DNA of 34,950 nt. Origin: an uncultured Glaciecola sp. (lineage in GTDB: Bacteria; Pseudomonadota; Gammaproteobacteria; Enterobacterales; Alteromonadaceae). Shown here piece by piece: positions 8,316-17,943 of the stretch (position 1 is its first letter; the number at the start of each line of letters is the position of its first letter). The notes under the pieces were generated by a model that did no database searches, was not told the DNA's origin, and saw nothing but the letters and a program-made list of their open reading frames with translations. The position numbers were made by a program, and so were the translations under genes. The stretch is taken from contig CAKZLI010000047.1 in assembly GCA_937125395.1 (NCBI GenBank), positions 1 to 34,950 on the forward strand, given 5' to 3'.

Positions 8316-8767
8316 TATCTGTGACTTACTTTTGGTTCAGGGACAAAACGACGTATCGCATCTGCGTTGGTCGCCGACCATACTTTTTCGATCGCATCCA
8401 ACTTACTCATCCATTGATAAGCGGTGTGCTCGGTTAATTGGACAATTTGTTGTGAATCAATTTGGGCACAAAATACATGTTCTTGGTTAAATATGGTGCC
8501 TTTAGGATAGCGATGCAACCATAAAGAACGGATTTTGAATTGGTTGATATGGCGGCAATTTTGGATCGTATGATGCTGTGGTTGCAGCACAAAACCTGTC
8601 TCTTCTGCCACTTCACGGTAAGCAGTTTGGATTGGTTGCTCTGATGCTTCGATAGTACCGGTCACTGATTGCCAAAAATCGGCATCATCATCGCGCTGCA
8701 TGACCAACACCTGATGATGTTGATCATACAGCACAACAAGGACTGATTCAGGACGTTTTAGCGTCAT
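8315..8767 (-). CDS. nudB: Dihydroneopterin triphosphate diphosphatase NudB (Nudix)
   Basis: NudB removes pyrophosphate from dihydroneopterin triphosphate in folate synthesis. The Nudix box runs from Gly37 (GTIEASEQ) to REVAEETGF at 51-59, fitting GX5EX7REUXEEXGU. The preceding FWQSVTG is the NudB signature. I choose ATG 8765-8767 (MTLKRPESV), 7 nt after the aspS stop with AAGG upstream; a longer in-frame start at 8806 would overlap aspS. This gives 150 residues, as in E. coli. The aspS-nudB-ruvC order is as in enterobacteria, where a YebC gene usually intervenes; none is present here. Confidence 0.95.
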   Translation of the reverse strand: MTLKRPESVLVVLYDQHHQVLVMQRDDDADFWQSVTGTIEASEQPIQTAYREVAEETGFVLQPQHHTIQNCRHINQFKIRSLWLHRYPKGTIFNQEHVFCAQIDSQQIVQLTEHTAYQWMSKLDAIEKVWSATNADAIRRFVPEPKVSHR

Positions 8768-8774
8768 GGCAACC

Positions 8775-10541
8775 TTATTCAGTATCGACTGGGGCAGTCG
8801 AAGCAATGGCCAATTCCGTTAATTGTTCAGCACTTGCTACACCGGGTGCTGACGTCAACGGACACGCTGCAGTACTGGTCTTAGGAAATGCCATGACATC
8901 GCGAATGGATGTGGTATCAGTCATTAACATCACCAAACGGTCTAGACCGAATGCAAGTCCTGCATGCGGCGGTGTGCCGTATTGCAATGCTTCTAACAAA
9001 AAGCCAAATTTGCTTTGCGCTTCTTCTTTGCTGATCCCCAAAATATCAAAGACTTGAGCCTGCATATCTTGCTGATGGATCCGCACCGATCCCCCACCTA
9101 ACTCGCAGCCATTGAGCACCATGTCATAGGCATTAGATAACGCATTGGCAGGATCTTGAGCAAGTTGCTCAGGCGATAAATCACGCGGTGCTGTAAACGG
9201 ATGATGAAGCGCGTGATATTGCCCGTCAAACTCCTCAAACATTGGAAAGTCAACAACCCATAATGGACGCCAAGTACCTTCATTTAGTTCAAAATCAGTG
9301 CCTAACTTTAATCGCAACGCACCTAATGCTTCAGTCACTACCGTATAGGTATCAGAACCAAATAATAAAATATCACCGTCATTTGCATTGGCTTTGCTGA
9401 TAAGTTGAGCAATCACTTCTGGCGTCAAAAACTTAGCAATCGGCGACTGAACACCTTCAGCACCTGCTTGCACATCATTGATCTTCATCCATGCCAAGCC
9501 TTTAGCACCGTAAATACCGGCAAAGCTGGCGTAATCATCAAGCTGCTTACGCGATAATGTCGCACCGCCTGGGACACATAACATGGCTACACGGCCTTTA
9601 GGATCATTGGCCGGTCCACTGAATACTTTAAATTCGACGTCCGCTAATACATCAGCAACATCTATTAGTTGTAATGGATTACGTAGATCCGGCTTATCAG
9701 AACCATACAAACGCATAGCATCTGCATATGTCATTCTTGGAAAATCACCTAAATCAACATCAAGCATCGTTTTAAATAATTGACTGATCATGCGCTCAGT
9801 AATTGCCATCACGCCATCGGCATCTAAAAAAGTCGTTTCAATATCGATTTGCGTAAATTCTGGCTGGCGATCAGCACGCAGATCTTCGTCACGGAAACAT
9901 TTGACGATTTGGTAATATTTATCCATCCCCGACATCATCAACAATTGTTTAAACAATTGCGGCGATTGCGGCAAAGCAAAAAATTGACCTTTGTGCGTCC
10001 GTGAAGGCACTAGATAGTCACGTGCTCCTTCTGGTGTCGCTTTGGTTAAAATGGGCGTTTCGATGTCTAAAAATGCCTCTTCTTCTAAGAAGCGACGCAC
10101 AAATGACGTCACTTTAGAACGAAACACTAAGCGTTCAGTCATAACTGGACGACGTAAATCTAAGTAACGGTATTTTAGGCGCTGTTCTTCTGAGTTTTCT
10201 TGGTTCCAATCAAGCGGTAATGGTGCCGATTTATTAAAAATCTTTAACTCTTTACCTAGGATCTCAATGCCACCCGTGCGCATCTCAGTATTGATTTGTG
10301 AATCAGGGCGTGAACGAACGCGCCCTGTAATTGAGACGCAAAATTCGTTACGCACACTATTCGCTGTTGCAAATACATCCGCCACATCAGGATCGAACAC
10401 AACTTGCACAATGCCCTCACGGTCACGTATATCCAAAAAGATAACGCCGCCCAAATCGCGACGTTTGTTAACCCAACCGTTGATAGTGACCGTTTGGTCG
10501 ATAAAAGATGTATCGATGTTGCCGCAATAATCTGTGCGCAT
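8775..10541 (-). CDS. aspS: Aspartyl-tRNA synthetase
   Basis: AspS charges tRNA-Asp in the cytoplasm. The N-terminal OB-fold anticodon-binding domain ([20 protein letters not shown]) is followed by the class II catalytic core: motif 2 [18 protein letters not shown], the bacterial GAD insertion, and motif 3 [13 protein letters not shown]. Length is 588 (E. coli 590). The gene heads the aspS-nudB-ruvCAB run. A TATAAT lies upstream near 10600, but no good -35 accompanies it. Confidence 0.98.
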   Translation of the reverse strand: MRTDYCGNIDTSFIDQTVTINGWVNKRRDLGGVIFLDIRDREGIVQVVFDPDVADVFATANSVRNEFCVSITGRVRSRPDSQINTEMRTGGIEILGKELKIFNKSAPLPLDWNQENSEEQRLKYRYLDLRRPVMTERLVFRSKVTSFVRRFLEEEAFLDIETPILTKATPEGARDYLVPSRTHKGQFFALPQSPQLFKQLLMMSGMDKYYQIVKCFRDEDLRADRQPEFTQIDIETTFLDADGVMAITERMISQLFKTMLDVDLGDFPRMTYADAMRLYGSDKPDLRNPLQLIDVADVLADVEFKVFSGPANDPKGRVAMLCVPGGATLSRKQLDDYASFAGIYGAKGLAWMKINDVQAGAEGVQSPIAKFLTPEVIAQLISKANANDGDILLFGSDTYTVVTEALGALRLKLGTDFELNEGTWRPLWVVDFPMFEEFDGQYHALHHPFTAPRDLSPEQLAQDPANALSNAYDMVLNGCELGGGSVRIHQQDMQAQVFDILGISKEEAQSKFGFLLEALQYGTPPHAGLAFGLDRLVMLMTDTTSIRDVMAFPKTSTAACPLTSAPGVASAEQLTELAIASTAPVDTE

Positions 10542-10640
10542 GAATCCAAAAACCTCAAAAAACTAAGCGTAAAATACGCGCTAAACGTGAATGAGGTCAT
10601 TATAAACGAATGAATACAGATGCCTAGTGATTACCGTAAA

Positions 10641-11981
10641 TTAATTATGTCTAAAACTCGCTGCGTCCAAAGAATGTTTTTTTAATAGCTTGTGCAAATC
10701 ACTGCGATTGCGACCGGCTAAATCAGCTGCTCTAGTGACATTACCATCGGTCATGTTAAGTAATTTTTTGAGGTAGGTGTGTTCAAATGCGTCGCGCGCA
10801 TCGGTTAAATTAGGCCATGTTGCACTATTTGCCGATAAGGCTTGCTCGACTAAATGCTTAGGGATCAGCGCTGTGTCAGTCAATGCAACACATTGCTCAA
10901 TCACATTCACCAGTTGTCTGACGTTGCCGGGCCATGCACTGGTGGTCAATAATTGCAGTGCATCTTCCGAAAATGCTGAGACCTCAACATTATGTTTAGC
11001 CGCACTTTGTAATAATAATGCGCGCGATAATATTGGAATATCATCTGCTCGCTCAGTGAGTGAAGGTAATGCAAAACTCACCACATTAAGCCGATAATAG
11101 AGATCTTCTCTAAACTCATTTTGTACCATCGCTTGGGTGAGGTTTTTGTGAGTTGCGGAAATAACACGCACATCAATCTTTACCGACTGGCTAGAACCGA
11201 CTGGCCAGATCATTTGTTCTTGTAATGCACGTAACAGTTTGACTTGCAGTGACATCGGCATATCGCCAATCTCATCCAAGAATAATGTTCCCCCATCGGC
11301 TTCTTTGAATAACCCAGGCGAAGCATAAACCGCCCCTGTGAATGCCCCTTTGGTATGGCCAAATAGTTCAGATTCCAATAGATTTTCGGGAATAGCACCA
11401 CAATTAATCGCCACAAATGGCTTAGCTGAACGTGGACTTGCATTATGAATCGACTGCGCCAAGACTTCTTTACCTGTTCCACTTGCTCCGGAGATCAATA
11501 CACTGACATCGCGCTGTGCAATGCGCCCTGCCTTGTCCAATAACAACAGCATTTTGTCATTGCGGGTAATAATCTGTTTCGCCCAGGTATTGTCACCTCT
11601 GATGCTCTTTTGTTTTTCGATACTACTGAGAATATTTTGCAATTCTGCATGATTAATCGGCTTGGTAATAAACCCATACATTCCCAGTTTGGTTGCCGCT
11701 ATCGCATCTTGGATCGTGCCATGGGCAGTAATCAAGATAACGGGTAATGTTGGATGATGCTCTTTGATTTGATCAAATAAGGCTAAACCATCGATATTGG
11801 GCATTCGTAAATCACTAATAACCACATCAATATTGTATTGCTTTAACAAATTAAGTGCTTGGCGACCATCATCCGTGCTTACGATACTGTAACCTTGTTG
11901 CTCCAATCGTATCGTTAGTAATCTTAATAATGCCGTGTCATCATCCACTAACAATATTTTCATTGATTCTTCGTTAATCAC
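10641..11981 (-). CDS. glrR: Sigma-54-dependent response regulator GlrR (QseF/YfhA)
   Basis: GlrR is a sigma-54 activator; in E. coli it controls the small RNA glmY and rpoE and responds to envelope stress. The receiver domain carries DDD at 13-15 and phospho-acceptor Asp57 (ISDLRM). The AAA+ domain has Walker A GASGTGK (165-171), GAFTGA (212-217) for sigma-54 contact and LFLDEIGDMP as Walker B. The Fis-type HTH reads NVTRAADLAGRNRSDLHKLL, very close to E. coli GlrR. The start is either the GTG at 11981 (overlapping the glrK stop as GTGA) or the ATG at 11963. It follows glrK directly; the qseG gene found between them in enterobacteria is absent. Confidence 0.93.
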   Translation of the reverse strand: MINEESMKILLVDDDTALLRLLTIRLEQQGYSIVSTDDGRQALNLLKQYNIDVVISDLRMPNIDGLALFDQIKEHHPTLPVILITAHGTIQDAIAATKLGMYGFITKPINHAELQNILSSIEKQKSIRGDNTWAKQIITRNDKMLLLLDKAGRIAQRDVSVLISGASGTGKEVLAQSIHNASPRSAKPFVAINCGAIPENLLESELFGHTKGAFTGAVYASPGLFKEADGGTLFLDEIGDMPMSLQVKLLRALQEQMIWPVGSSQSVKIDVRVISATHKNLTQAMVQNEFREDLYYRLNVVSFALPSLTERADDIPILSRALLLQSAAKHNVEVSAFSEDALQLLTTSAWPGNVRQLVNVIEQCVALTDTALIPKHLVEQALSANSATWPNLTDARDAFEHTYLKKLLNMTDGNVTRAADLAGRNRSDLHKLLKKHSLDAASFRHN

Positions 11982-13402
11982 CGCTTTGCTCCATGAATAG
12001 GTAATACGACTCTAAAACAAACATCGGCATAATCCACTTCTACTAATGCCACAGAGCCATTTAACAATCGCGCGCATTCATCCACAATCGATAAGCCTAA
12101 TCCTGCTCCAATGACTTTGTCGTTGCGATTGGTATTGCCCCTTGAAAAAGGTTGAAATAAGTTAGGTACCTTTTCAATTGATATCGGATCTCCAAAATTA
12201 GCGACGTCGATGGCTAATTTATCTTGATACAAGTAAGTATTAATATGGATAGGGTGTTGTTTTTTGCCATGTGCTAACGCATTTGATACCAAATTATCTA
12301 ATATTCGACGCACTAATTCAGGGTCACTATCAATTGTAGAATGCGCAACATTCACCACCGGCACCATCTCTGCATGATCCACCGCTAATCGATTGTCGGT
12401 TAAACACTCATTAATAATCTTATCTAGTTGTACCGGACCATATTTTGGTGATACTTGCTGTAATAACGTATTGTAGTCGAGTAAGCGCTCCACCAATATA
12501 TTGAGCCGTTTGGCACTGACATTTAACAACATCACCACTTCATGTTGCCCAGCAGATAACTTACCCACGACTTCTTCGCTGAGTAAAGAACACCCTTCGT
12601 TAACGCTGGCTAATGGCGTTTTTAACTCGTGGGCGGCATGTCTTAACATCGCATTGCGTAAATCATCCAGCTTGTGGTATTTTTTTTGTAATTTTTCGAT
12701 ATCAGCTTCAACTGCTTGATAGCCCTCAGGCAGCAGTCCTTGTTGACGTTTGAGATCATGAAATTTTGCGGGGTAAGGCAGTAGGCGAATTAAGCTAGAG
12801 ATGTACTGCAATGGGCGCATGTACGCATGATTTATCAGCATCAATACCCCCCCCCCTACACACAATACCGCTAATAAATATAATGATTCAGTATGGGTTA
12901 AATCTCGCTCAACCTTTTGCAGATTGAGACGATTCACTTCCAATAAATCAACCGTATTCTTCACTATTGATGCACTTTGGATATCAAGTAAATTGAGTTG
13001 TTCATTAATATATTTAGATTCAACGACAATCGGGTATGTCTGGATGTTAGTCAGAATAAAACGAATTTGATTACAACTATCAGAGAACAACAAGTCCAAG
13101 CATAAAAAGTTGAGTTGGTTATATAAGCGGCTTACCGTATTATCAATTTGTTGATTGGGTAGTTGATTGGATGCCGTACTTGGTGTGTTTAGATGTTTGT
13201 CTAATGCACTGCGTAATGCATAGGTATCAGCGATGAAAACATGGGCTAACGAGAGTTTTTCTTGGACATTAAGTTGTTCTTTGTTAAATTGCTGAAAATT
13301 AGCTACACGCTGATTATCGTTAACCGCGACCACAACCCACAAACATAAGCTGATGCACAATATCATAACGATCATTAGTTGATTGAGAGTCAATCTTAAC
13401 AA
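11978..13402 (-). CDS. glrK: Sensor histidine kinase GlrK (QseE/YfhK)
   Basis: GlrK is the inner-membrane kinase for GlrR. Membrane helix 1 is at about residues 8-27 and helix 2 at about 173-193, with a periplasmic domain between. The H-box is HELKTPLAS (phospho-His258), the N-box is ILDNLVSNALAHG (about 367-379), and the G-box is GAGLGLSIV (432-440). The C-terminal DVCFRVVLP matches E. coli GlrK. The start is probably TTG 13400-13402, with AAGGGAAG nine nt upstream; the next ATG falls inside helix 1. A run of ten G on the coding strand (12847-12856 as C10) encodes the GGG in helix 2, a slippage-prone tract that would cut off the whole kinase core if it changed length. Confidence 0.93.
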   Translation of the reverse strand: MLRLTLNQLMIVMILCISLCLWVVVAVNDNQRVANFQQFNKEQLNVQEKLSLAHVFIADTYALRSALDKHLNTPSTASNQLPNQQIDNTVSRLYNQLNFLCLDLLFSDSCNQIRFILTNIQTYPIVVESKYINEQLNLLDIQSASIVKNTVDLLEVNRLNLQKVERDLTHTESLYLLAVLCVGGGVLMLINHAYMRPLQYISSLIRLLPYPAKFHDLKRQQGLLPEGYQAVEADIEKLQKKYHKLDDLRNAMLRHAAHELKTPLASVNEGCSLLSEEVVGKLSAGQHEVVMLLNVSAKRLNILVERLLDYNTLLQQVSPKYGPVQLDKIINECLTDNRLAVDHAEMVPVVNVAHSTIDSDPELVRRILDNLVSNALAHGKKQHPIHINTYLYQDKLAIDVANFGDPISIEKVPNLFQPFSRGNTNRNDKVIGAGLGLSIVDECARLLNGSVALVEVDYADVCFRVVLPIHGAKR

Positions 13403-13456
13403 GCTATTCTTCCCTTAATAGTCCTGTAAATAATAGTTATGTAAGCTAAGCATACA

Positions 13457-13472
13457 ATCAACTAGTGTGCCA
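13457..13472 (-). promoter_or_regulatory. Sigma-54-like promoter upstream of glrK
   Basis: On the minus strand TGGCAC (13467-13472), five bases, then TTGAT (13457-13461) gives correct -24/-12 spacing for sigma-54 and points at glrK, 55 nt downstream. The -24 element is perfect; the -12 element has GA in place of the expected GC. Because GlrR is a sigma-54 activator, autoregulation is possible. I saw no clear GlrR site (TGTC-N10-GACA) in the adjacent 170 bp. Confidence 0.45.
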
Positions 13473-13482
13473 CTTTTAACGC

Positions 13483-15618
13483 CTAAAAATTATACACAGT
13501 ATCTAATGGTTCTGTGATTAGGATTTCGTGATTAAATTCTTGTTTAAAGTCAAAATCTTTTTCGAACAATTCATGCAACGGTAGTGGCTTGCTATACAAA
13601 TAACCTTGATAATAATCACAGCCGAGTTCTGTTAAATAACTTTGTTGAATACGACTTTCTATGCCTTCGGCACAAATAGTCAGATTCAAACTCTTAGCCA
13701 AATCAATAATGGTACTGGTCACTAGCCGACTGCGGCTTGAATAATCTATTTCTTTTACAAACTGCTGGTCAATTTTTAGGGTGTCTATCTTTATTTGAGT
13801 CAAATAACTCAAACTAGAATACCCAGTTCCAAAATCATCCAATGCAATCGAGCAACCTAATTCGCCGAGTTTTTTCAAACAATCATTAGAGGTGCTAAAG
13901 CTCTCTAAATAGGCGGATTCAGTCACCTCAAATTCAACAAAATACGGGTTAACATGATGCTCGCTCATTTGTTCGTTAACATAGTCATACAGTTCATCTG
14001 AGTGCAAATCATGCGCTGATAAATTTAACGAAATCCGTAAATCTCGTTCAGTTAAACTTTGGATTGCTTGCATTTCTTGACATACCTGAGCAATCACCCA
14101 CTTAGTAATGGTTGGGATCTTGCCACTTTGTTCGGCGATGGGAATAAATTCACCTGGTGAGATATGTCCAAGTGTTGGATGGACCCAGCGGATCAGCGCT
14201 TCAAAGCCAAACAATAAGCCTTCACGATTTATTTTAGCTTGATAATAAAGTTTAAATTCATCTTCTTCTATTGCTCGAACTATACTGTTGGTGATCAATA
14301 ATTTTCGTTTGTAATCTTCAATCAAATCACTACTAAACAATGTGTATGTACCGCGCCCATTACTTTTAGAGCGATACATAGCCACATCAGCATTACTGAC
14401 AAGATCAGTTAAATCATAATGTGCATCAATCGCACTGGCAATACCTATGCTCAAGCCGATACGCAGCTCAACGCCTTTGAGGATAATGGGTTGATCGATA
14501 GTATGGAGTAACCGCATTGAAATTTCTTTTAGCTCAGCAATCGAGGGTTGCCCATTCGGTACAATAAGGAACTCATCTCCGCCTAAGCGCGACACCAAAT
14601 CACCGTCACGCATCAATTGAGTAACCCGATTTGCCACCTCAACTAACACATGATCCCCCGCTTCATGACCTAAGGAATCATTGATACTTTTAAACCCATC
14701 CAAATCAAAAAACATTAACGCTTGGTCTTCTCCATTGCGTTTGGCGTCAGCCAGTTTGTAGCGCAACGTATCCATAATAAATTGTCGGTTAGGTAACCCC
14801 GTTAAGCCGTCATAATTAGCTAACTTAGTCATCGTGACTTGCTGTGCTTCTAAGGTCTTGGTATGAGATTTGTTTTTTTCTAATTCTTGATTGATCGTAT
14901 CCAACATACTATTGATGTTATGCCCAAGCTGCGCAACTTCGTTCTTTCCTTGTAGGCTAAAGCGTAATGAGTAGTTCTTGGCGGATTCAATTTGACGGGT
15001 AAATGAAGATAAACGTGATAAAGGCTGCAATAATCTATTGAGTAATAATAACGCAATCGTCATGACCCCTAACGTGGCAACGGAGACTGTGGTTAGGGTT
15101 TGCGTTAATAAACTTAACTTACTGGCCGTTAATGGCCCTTGCAAATCAAATATAACTTGTAGGTATCCTAATGAAAATGGCGTCTCACCGATTTTGGTGA
15201 TACTGATCATCATGCCATTTTTGACACTGATCCCTTCTGGCATTGACCGCAAATCGAGTGACTGATTATCATTGGCCGATAATTGCATAATATTCTGATG
15301 GCCTGCTGGACCGGTATAGCGATGCAGTAAGCGAGTATCAATCGCATATACATTCGCTTGCACAACATTGCTATAAGCATCCAAAGGGGCAAGTAATGCT
15401 TGTATGTCTTTTTTTTGCTTTGCAGTGTCAGTACTCGCTGTTAATACAGGTAATAAATCCTCGGCGGCATTTTGACTTAAACCGGTCAGGTTATCTTGCA
15501 CGACATCGGCATACAATTGCTCATATTCAATCAACACAAAGCCCATTATACCCGCGCTTAAGCTAACGACTAATAATAGAATAATAGCGATGACTGAAGA
15601 TTTGATACTTGAAAACAC
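13483..15618 (-). CDS. Membrane GGDEF-EAL protein (c-di-GMP cyclase/phosphodiesterase)
   Basis: This is an inner-membrane protein with a periplasmic sensor between TM1 (about 8-30) and TM2 (about 175-195), then HAMP (about 197-250). The GGDEF domain has an intact GGDEF at 346-350 and an RDGD inhibitory site at 337-340. The EAL domain has EAL at 473-475, LNLSA, EVTES, DDFGTGYSSLSYL, the catalytic Lys of LKIDQQF, AEGIE and YYQGYLYSKP. Both halves keep their catalytic residues, so either c-di-GMP synthesis or hydrolysis is possible. The start is GTG 15616-15618 with GGAAGA upstream; no in-frame ATG competes. It is divergent from the TonB receptor, and the Fur-like site lies between them. No specific family name is recognised. 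Confidence 0.93.
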   Translation of the reverse strand: MFSSIKSSVIAIILLLVVSLSAGIMGFVLIEYEQLYADVVQDNLTGLSQNAAEDLLPVLTASTDTAKQKKDIQALLAPLDAYSNVVQANVYAIDTRLLHRYTGPAGHQNIMQLSANDNQSLDLRSMPEGISVKNGMMISITKIGETPFSLGYLQVIFDLQGPLTASKLSLLTQTLTTVSVATLGVMTIALLLLNRLLQPLSRLSSFTRQIESAKNYSLRFSLQGKNEVAQLGHNINSMLDTINQELEKNKSHTKTLEAQQVTMTKLANYDGLTGLPNRQFIMDTLRYKLADAKRNGEDQALMFFDLDGFKSINDSLGHEAGDHVLVEVANRVTQLMRDGDLVSRLGGDEFLIVPNGQPSIAELKEISMRLLHTIDQPIILKGVELRIGLSIGIASAIDAHYDLTDLVSNADVAMYRSKSNGRGTYTLFSSDLIEDYKRKLLITNSIVRAIEEDEFKLYYQAKINREGLLFGFEALIRWVHPTLGHISPGEFIPIAEQSGKIPTITKWVIAQVCQEMQAIQSLTERDLRISLNLSAHDLHSDELYDYVNEQMSEHHVNPYFVEFEVTESAYLESFSTSNDCLKKLGELGCSIALDDFGTGYSSLSYLTQIKIDTLKIDQQFVKEIDYSSRSRLVTSTIIDLAKSLNLTICAEGIESRIQQSYLTELGCDYYQGYLYSKPLPLHELFEKDFDFKQEFNHEILITEPLDTVYNF

Positions 15619-15709
15619 GCAGTTCTTCCATGAATGCAGAATGACCTAATATGTAACGGCACGGTGTTCAGTTTTATTAACAATAATTAAATGGCAACTT
15701 AACGCAATT

Positions 15710-15728
15710 GATATTGATTCTCATTTAG
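15710..15728. promoter_or_regulatory. Probable Fur box between GGDEF-EAL gene and TonB receptor
   Basis: GATATTGATTCTCATTTAG matches the 19-bp Fur consensus GATAATGATAATCATTATC at 13 positions, with the core TTGAT/TCATT intact. It sits 50 bp upstream of the receptor start and 92 bp upstream of the divergent c-di-GMP gene. Fur control of the receptor is expected for its family. Confidence 0.6.
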
Positions 15729-15777
15729 ATTCATGTTTAAATGTACTGTCTAACATACATCAATCTTGAGGATATTA

Positions 15778-17943
15778 ATGAAACGTTCTACTCTCGCTAT
15801 CGCTATTACCAGCATTTTATCTATGTCTACTGCGGTTGCAGCACCTGTTGCAGCCGATAAGACTATCGAACAAATTACTATTCTAGGCTCTCAAGAAGCC
15901 ATCGATACGACTCCAGGTTCAGGGACTGTGATTGGCCAAGATGTGCTGGATAACTATGCTATAACCGATATCAACAGAGTGTTAGCAAAAGCCCCTGGGG
16001 TGTATTTTGTCGAAGAAGATGGCTATGGATTAAGACCTAACATTGGTATGCGTGGCAACTCTGCGGATCGTTCAGAAAAAATCACCGTTCTTGAAGATGG
16101 TGTGCTCGCCGCTCCGGCTCCGTATGCTTCTCCTGCTGCGTATTATTTTCCCACCATAGGTCGGATGCGTTCAATTGAGATATTAAAAGGCTCATCCAGC
16201 GTCAAATACGGCCCTCGTACTTCTGGTGGTGTGATTAATTTATTATCTACAGCGACCCCTGATGCCCCACTAGCAGGTAAATTAGATGTGGCCCTGGGCA
16301 GTGATGCTTACCGCAAAATCCATGGCGTAATTGGTGGAACTAAAGACAGCACTGCTGCTGTAGCGGAAGTGTTTCACTATGGCGCTGACGGATTTAAATC
16401 CCTCAATTCTGGTCAAGATACTGGATTTAGCAAAACCGATGTGATGTTCAAACTTGAACAGTACCTAGATAACGCCAAACGTCATCATTTAGAATTTAAA
16501 GGTAAGTATTCAGAAGAACAATCCGACGAAACTTATTTAGGATTAACCAATAATGATTATCAAGCCGATGCTTACCAGCGTTACAGTGCATCTGCGCTAG
16601 ATCAAATGAACACGGATCATACCCACCTGTCAGTGCATTATGATTATATTTTATCTGATAACAGTGATGTCAGTATCATTGCCTATCACAACGATTTTGC
16701 CCGAAACTGGTATAAGGTCAGCAAAATCGGCGGACTCAGCTTGGGCAGTGGTGCAGAAGAAATTGCTGCACAAATTGACAACGCAACTTACACTGACAGC
16801 GCGCTTCCGGTTGTTCAAATTAAAGCGAACAATCGTGAATATAACGCCAAAGGGATCCAAGCAGAATTGGCTTATCGCACTCAAAACCACGATATCCGTT
16901 TTGGTGCTCGCCTGCATGAAGATGATATGGATCGCTATCAATGGGTTGATGACTATGAGTTATCGACAGCTCGCACCCTTAGCTTATTAACCGAACGTGC
17001 AGCTGGTACCGACTCTAATCGTATTGATAGTGCCCAAGCCACGAGTCTGTTTATTCATGATACCTGGGAAATGAATGATCTCACCGTTAAAGGTGGAGTG
17101 CGTTATGAAGACGTTGATTTGGCTCGGGATGATTGGGGAAGAAACGATCCACAGCGCAGCCAGGCCGCAGCTGAACGACGCAATAGCGTCAGTGCTGTAC
17201 TACCGGCATTAGGCATGACTTACCAAATTAATGACCAATGGGTTGTCCTAGCTGGCGTTCAAAAATCATTTGCCCCACCGGCACCGGGTAATCAAAATGC
17301 ACAAAAAGAAGAAGGCTGGAACGTTGAAGCTGGGGTTCGTTTTAATCACAACGAACTGCGTTTTGAAGGGATTGCATTTAGTACTCGATTAGATAATTTA
17401 CACGGCAATTGCACTGCAAGCCAAGGCTGTGATGATAGCCTCATTGGTAATCAATATAATGCCGGTAAAGTCAGTATTGATGGCCTCGAATTAAGCCTCC
17501 AACAAGCATGGCAAATTGGAGCGGTGCAAATGCCTTTAAATGTTAATTACACCTATTCCAGTGCGACATTTGATGAAACGTTTGCATCTGAATTAGACTC
17601 GTGGGGTAATGTACAGCAAGGGGATGATTTGCCCTATTTGCCGCAATCCGTTTTGCAAGTTGAAACCGGTGTAAAAGGGTTTAATTGGCATGTCCTGGCA
17701 TCACTGCAAATGATCGATGATATGCGCACTCAAGCAGGTCGTGGAGCATTTAACAGTGCAACTGATGTGAAAGCACGTACCGTTATGAACCTATCTGCTC
17801 AATATACCCTGAGTGAAGGTCAACAAGTGTACATGGTGATCGATAATGTCACGGATGAAGAATATATTGCTACCCGTCAACATGGTGCTATTCAGGTTGG
17901 TAAACCCCGTACAGTGCAAGTTGGGTATCGCTATAGTTTTTAA
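15778..17943 (+). CDS. TonB-dependent outer-membrane receptor, FecA-like (ferric siderophore/citrate)
   Basis: This is an outer-membrane beta-barrel that imports a ferric chelate using TonB energy. The signal peptide ends AVAA at residue 22; a TonB-box-like EQITILG follows. The plug contains GYGLRPNIGMRGNSADRSEK, VLEDGVLAAPAP and KGSSSVKYGPRTSGGVINLL, typical of the FecA group. The barrel ends in VQVGYRYSF with a terminal Phe. No N-terminal signalling domain and no FecIR genes are present. The start is ATG 15778 with GAGGAT upstream; a TTG at 15766 is less likely. Length is 721. It ends back to back with fbpC. The substrate cannot be read from sequence; ferric citrate or a related xenosiderophore is an inference. 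Confidence 0.92.
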   Translation: MKRSTLAIAITSILSMSTAVAAPVAADKTIEQITILGSQEAIDTTPGSGTVIGQDVLDNYAITDINRVLAKAPGVYFVEEDGYGLRPNIGMRGNSADRSEKITVLEDGVLAAPAPYASPAAYYFPTIGRMRSIEILKGSSSVKYGPRTSGGVINLLSTATPDAPLAGKLDVALGSDAYRKIHGVIGGTKDSTAAVAEVFHYGADGFKSLNSGQDTGFSKTDVMFKLEQYLDNAKRHHLEFKGKYSEEQSDETYLGLTNNDYQADAYQRYSASALDQMNTDHTHLSVHYDYILSDNSDVSIIAYHNDFARNWYKVSKIGGLSLGSGAEEIAAQIDNATYTDSALPVVQIKANNREYNAKGIQAELAYRTQNHDIRFGARLHEDDMDRYQWVDDYELSTARTLSLLTERAAGTDSNRIDSAQATSLFIHDTWEMNDLTVKGGVRYEDVDLARDDWGRNDPQRSQAAAERRNSVSAVLPALGMTYQINDQWVVLAGVQKSFAPPAPGNQNAQKEEGWNVEAGVRFNHNELRFEGIAFSTRLDNLHGNCTASQGCDDSLIGNQYNAGKVSIDGLELSLQQAWQIGAVQMPLNVNYTYSSATFDETFASELDSWGNVQQGDDLPYLPQSVLQVETGVKGFNWHVLASLQMIDDMRTQAGRGAFNSATDVKARTVMNLSAQYTLSEGQQVYMVIDNVTDEEYIATRQHGAIQVGKPRTVQVGYRYSF

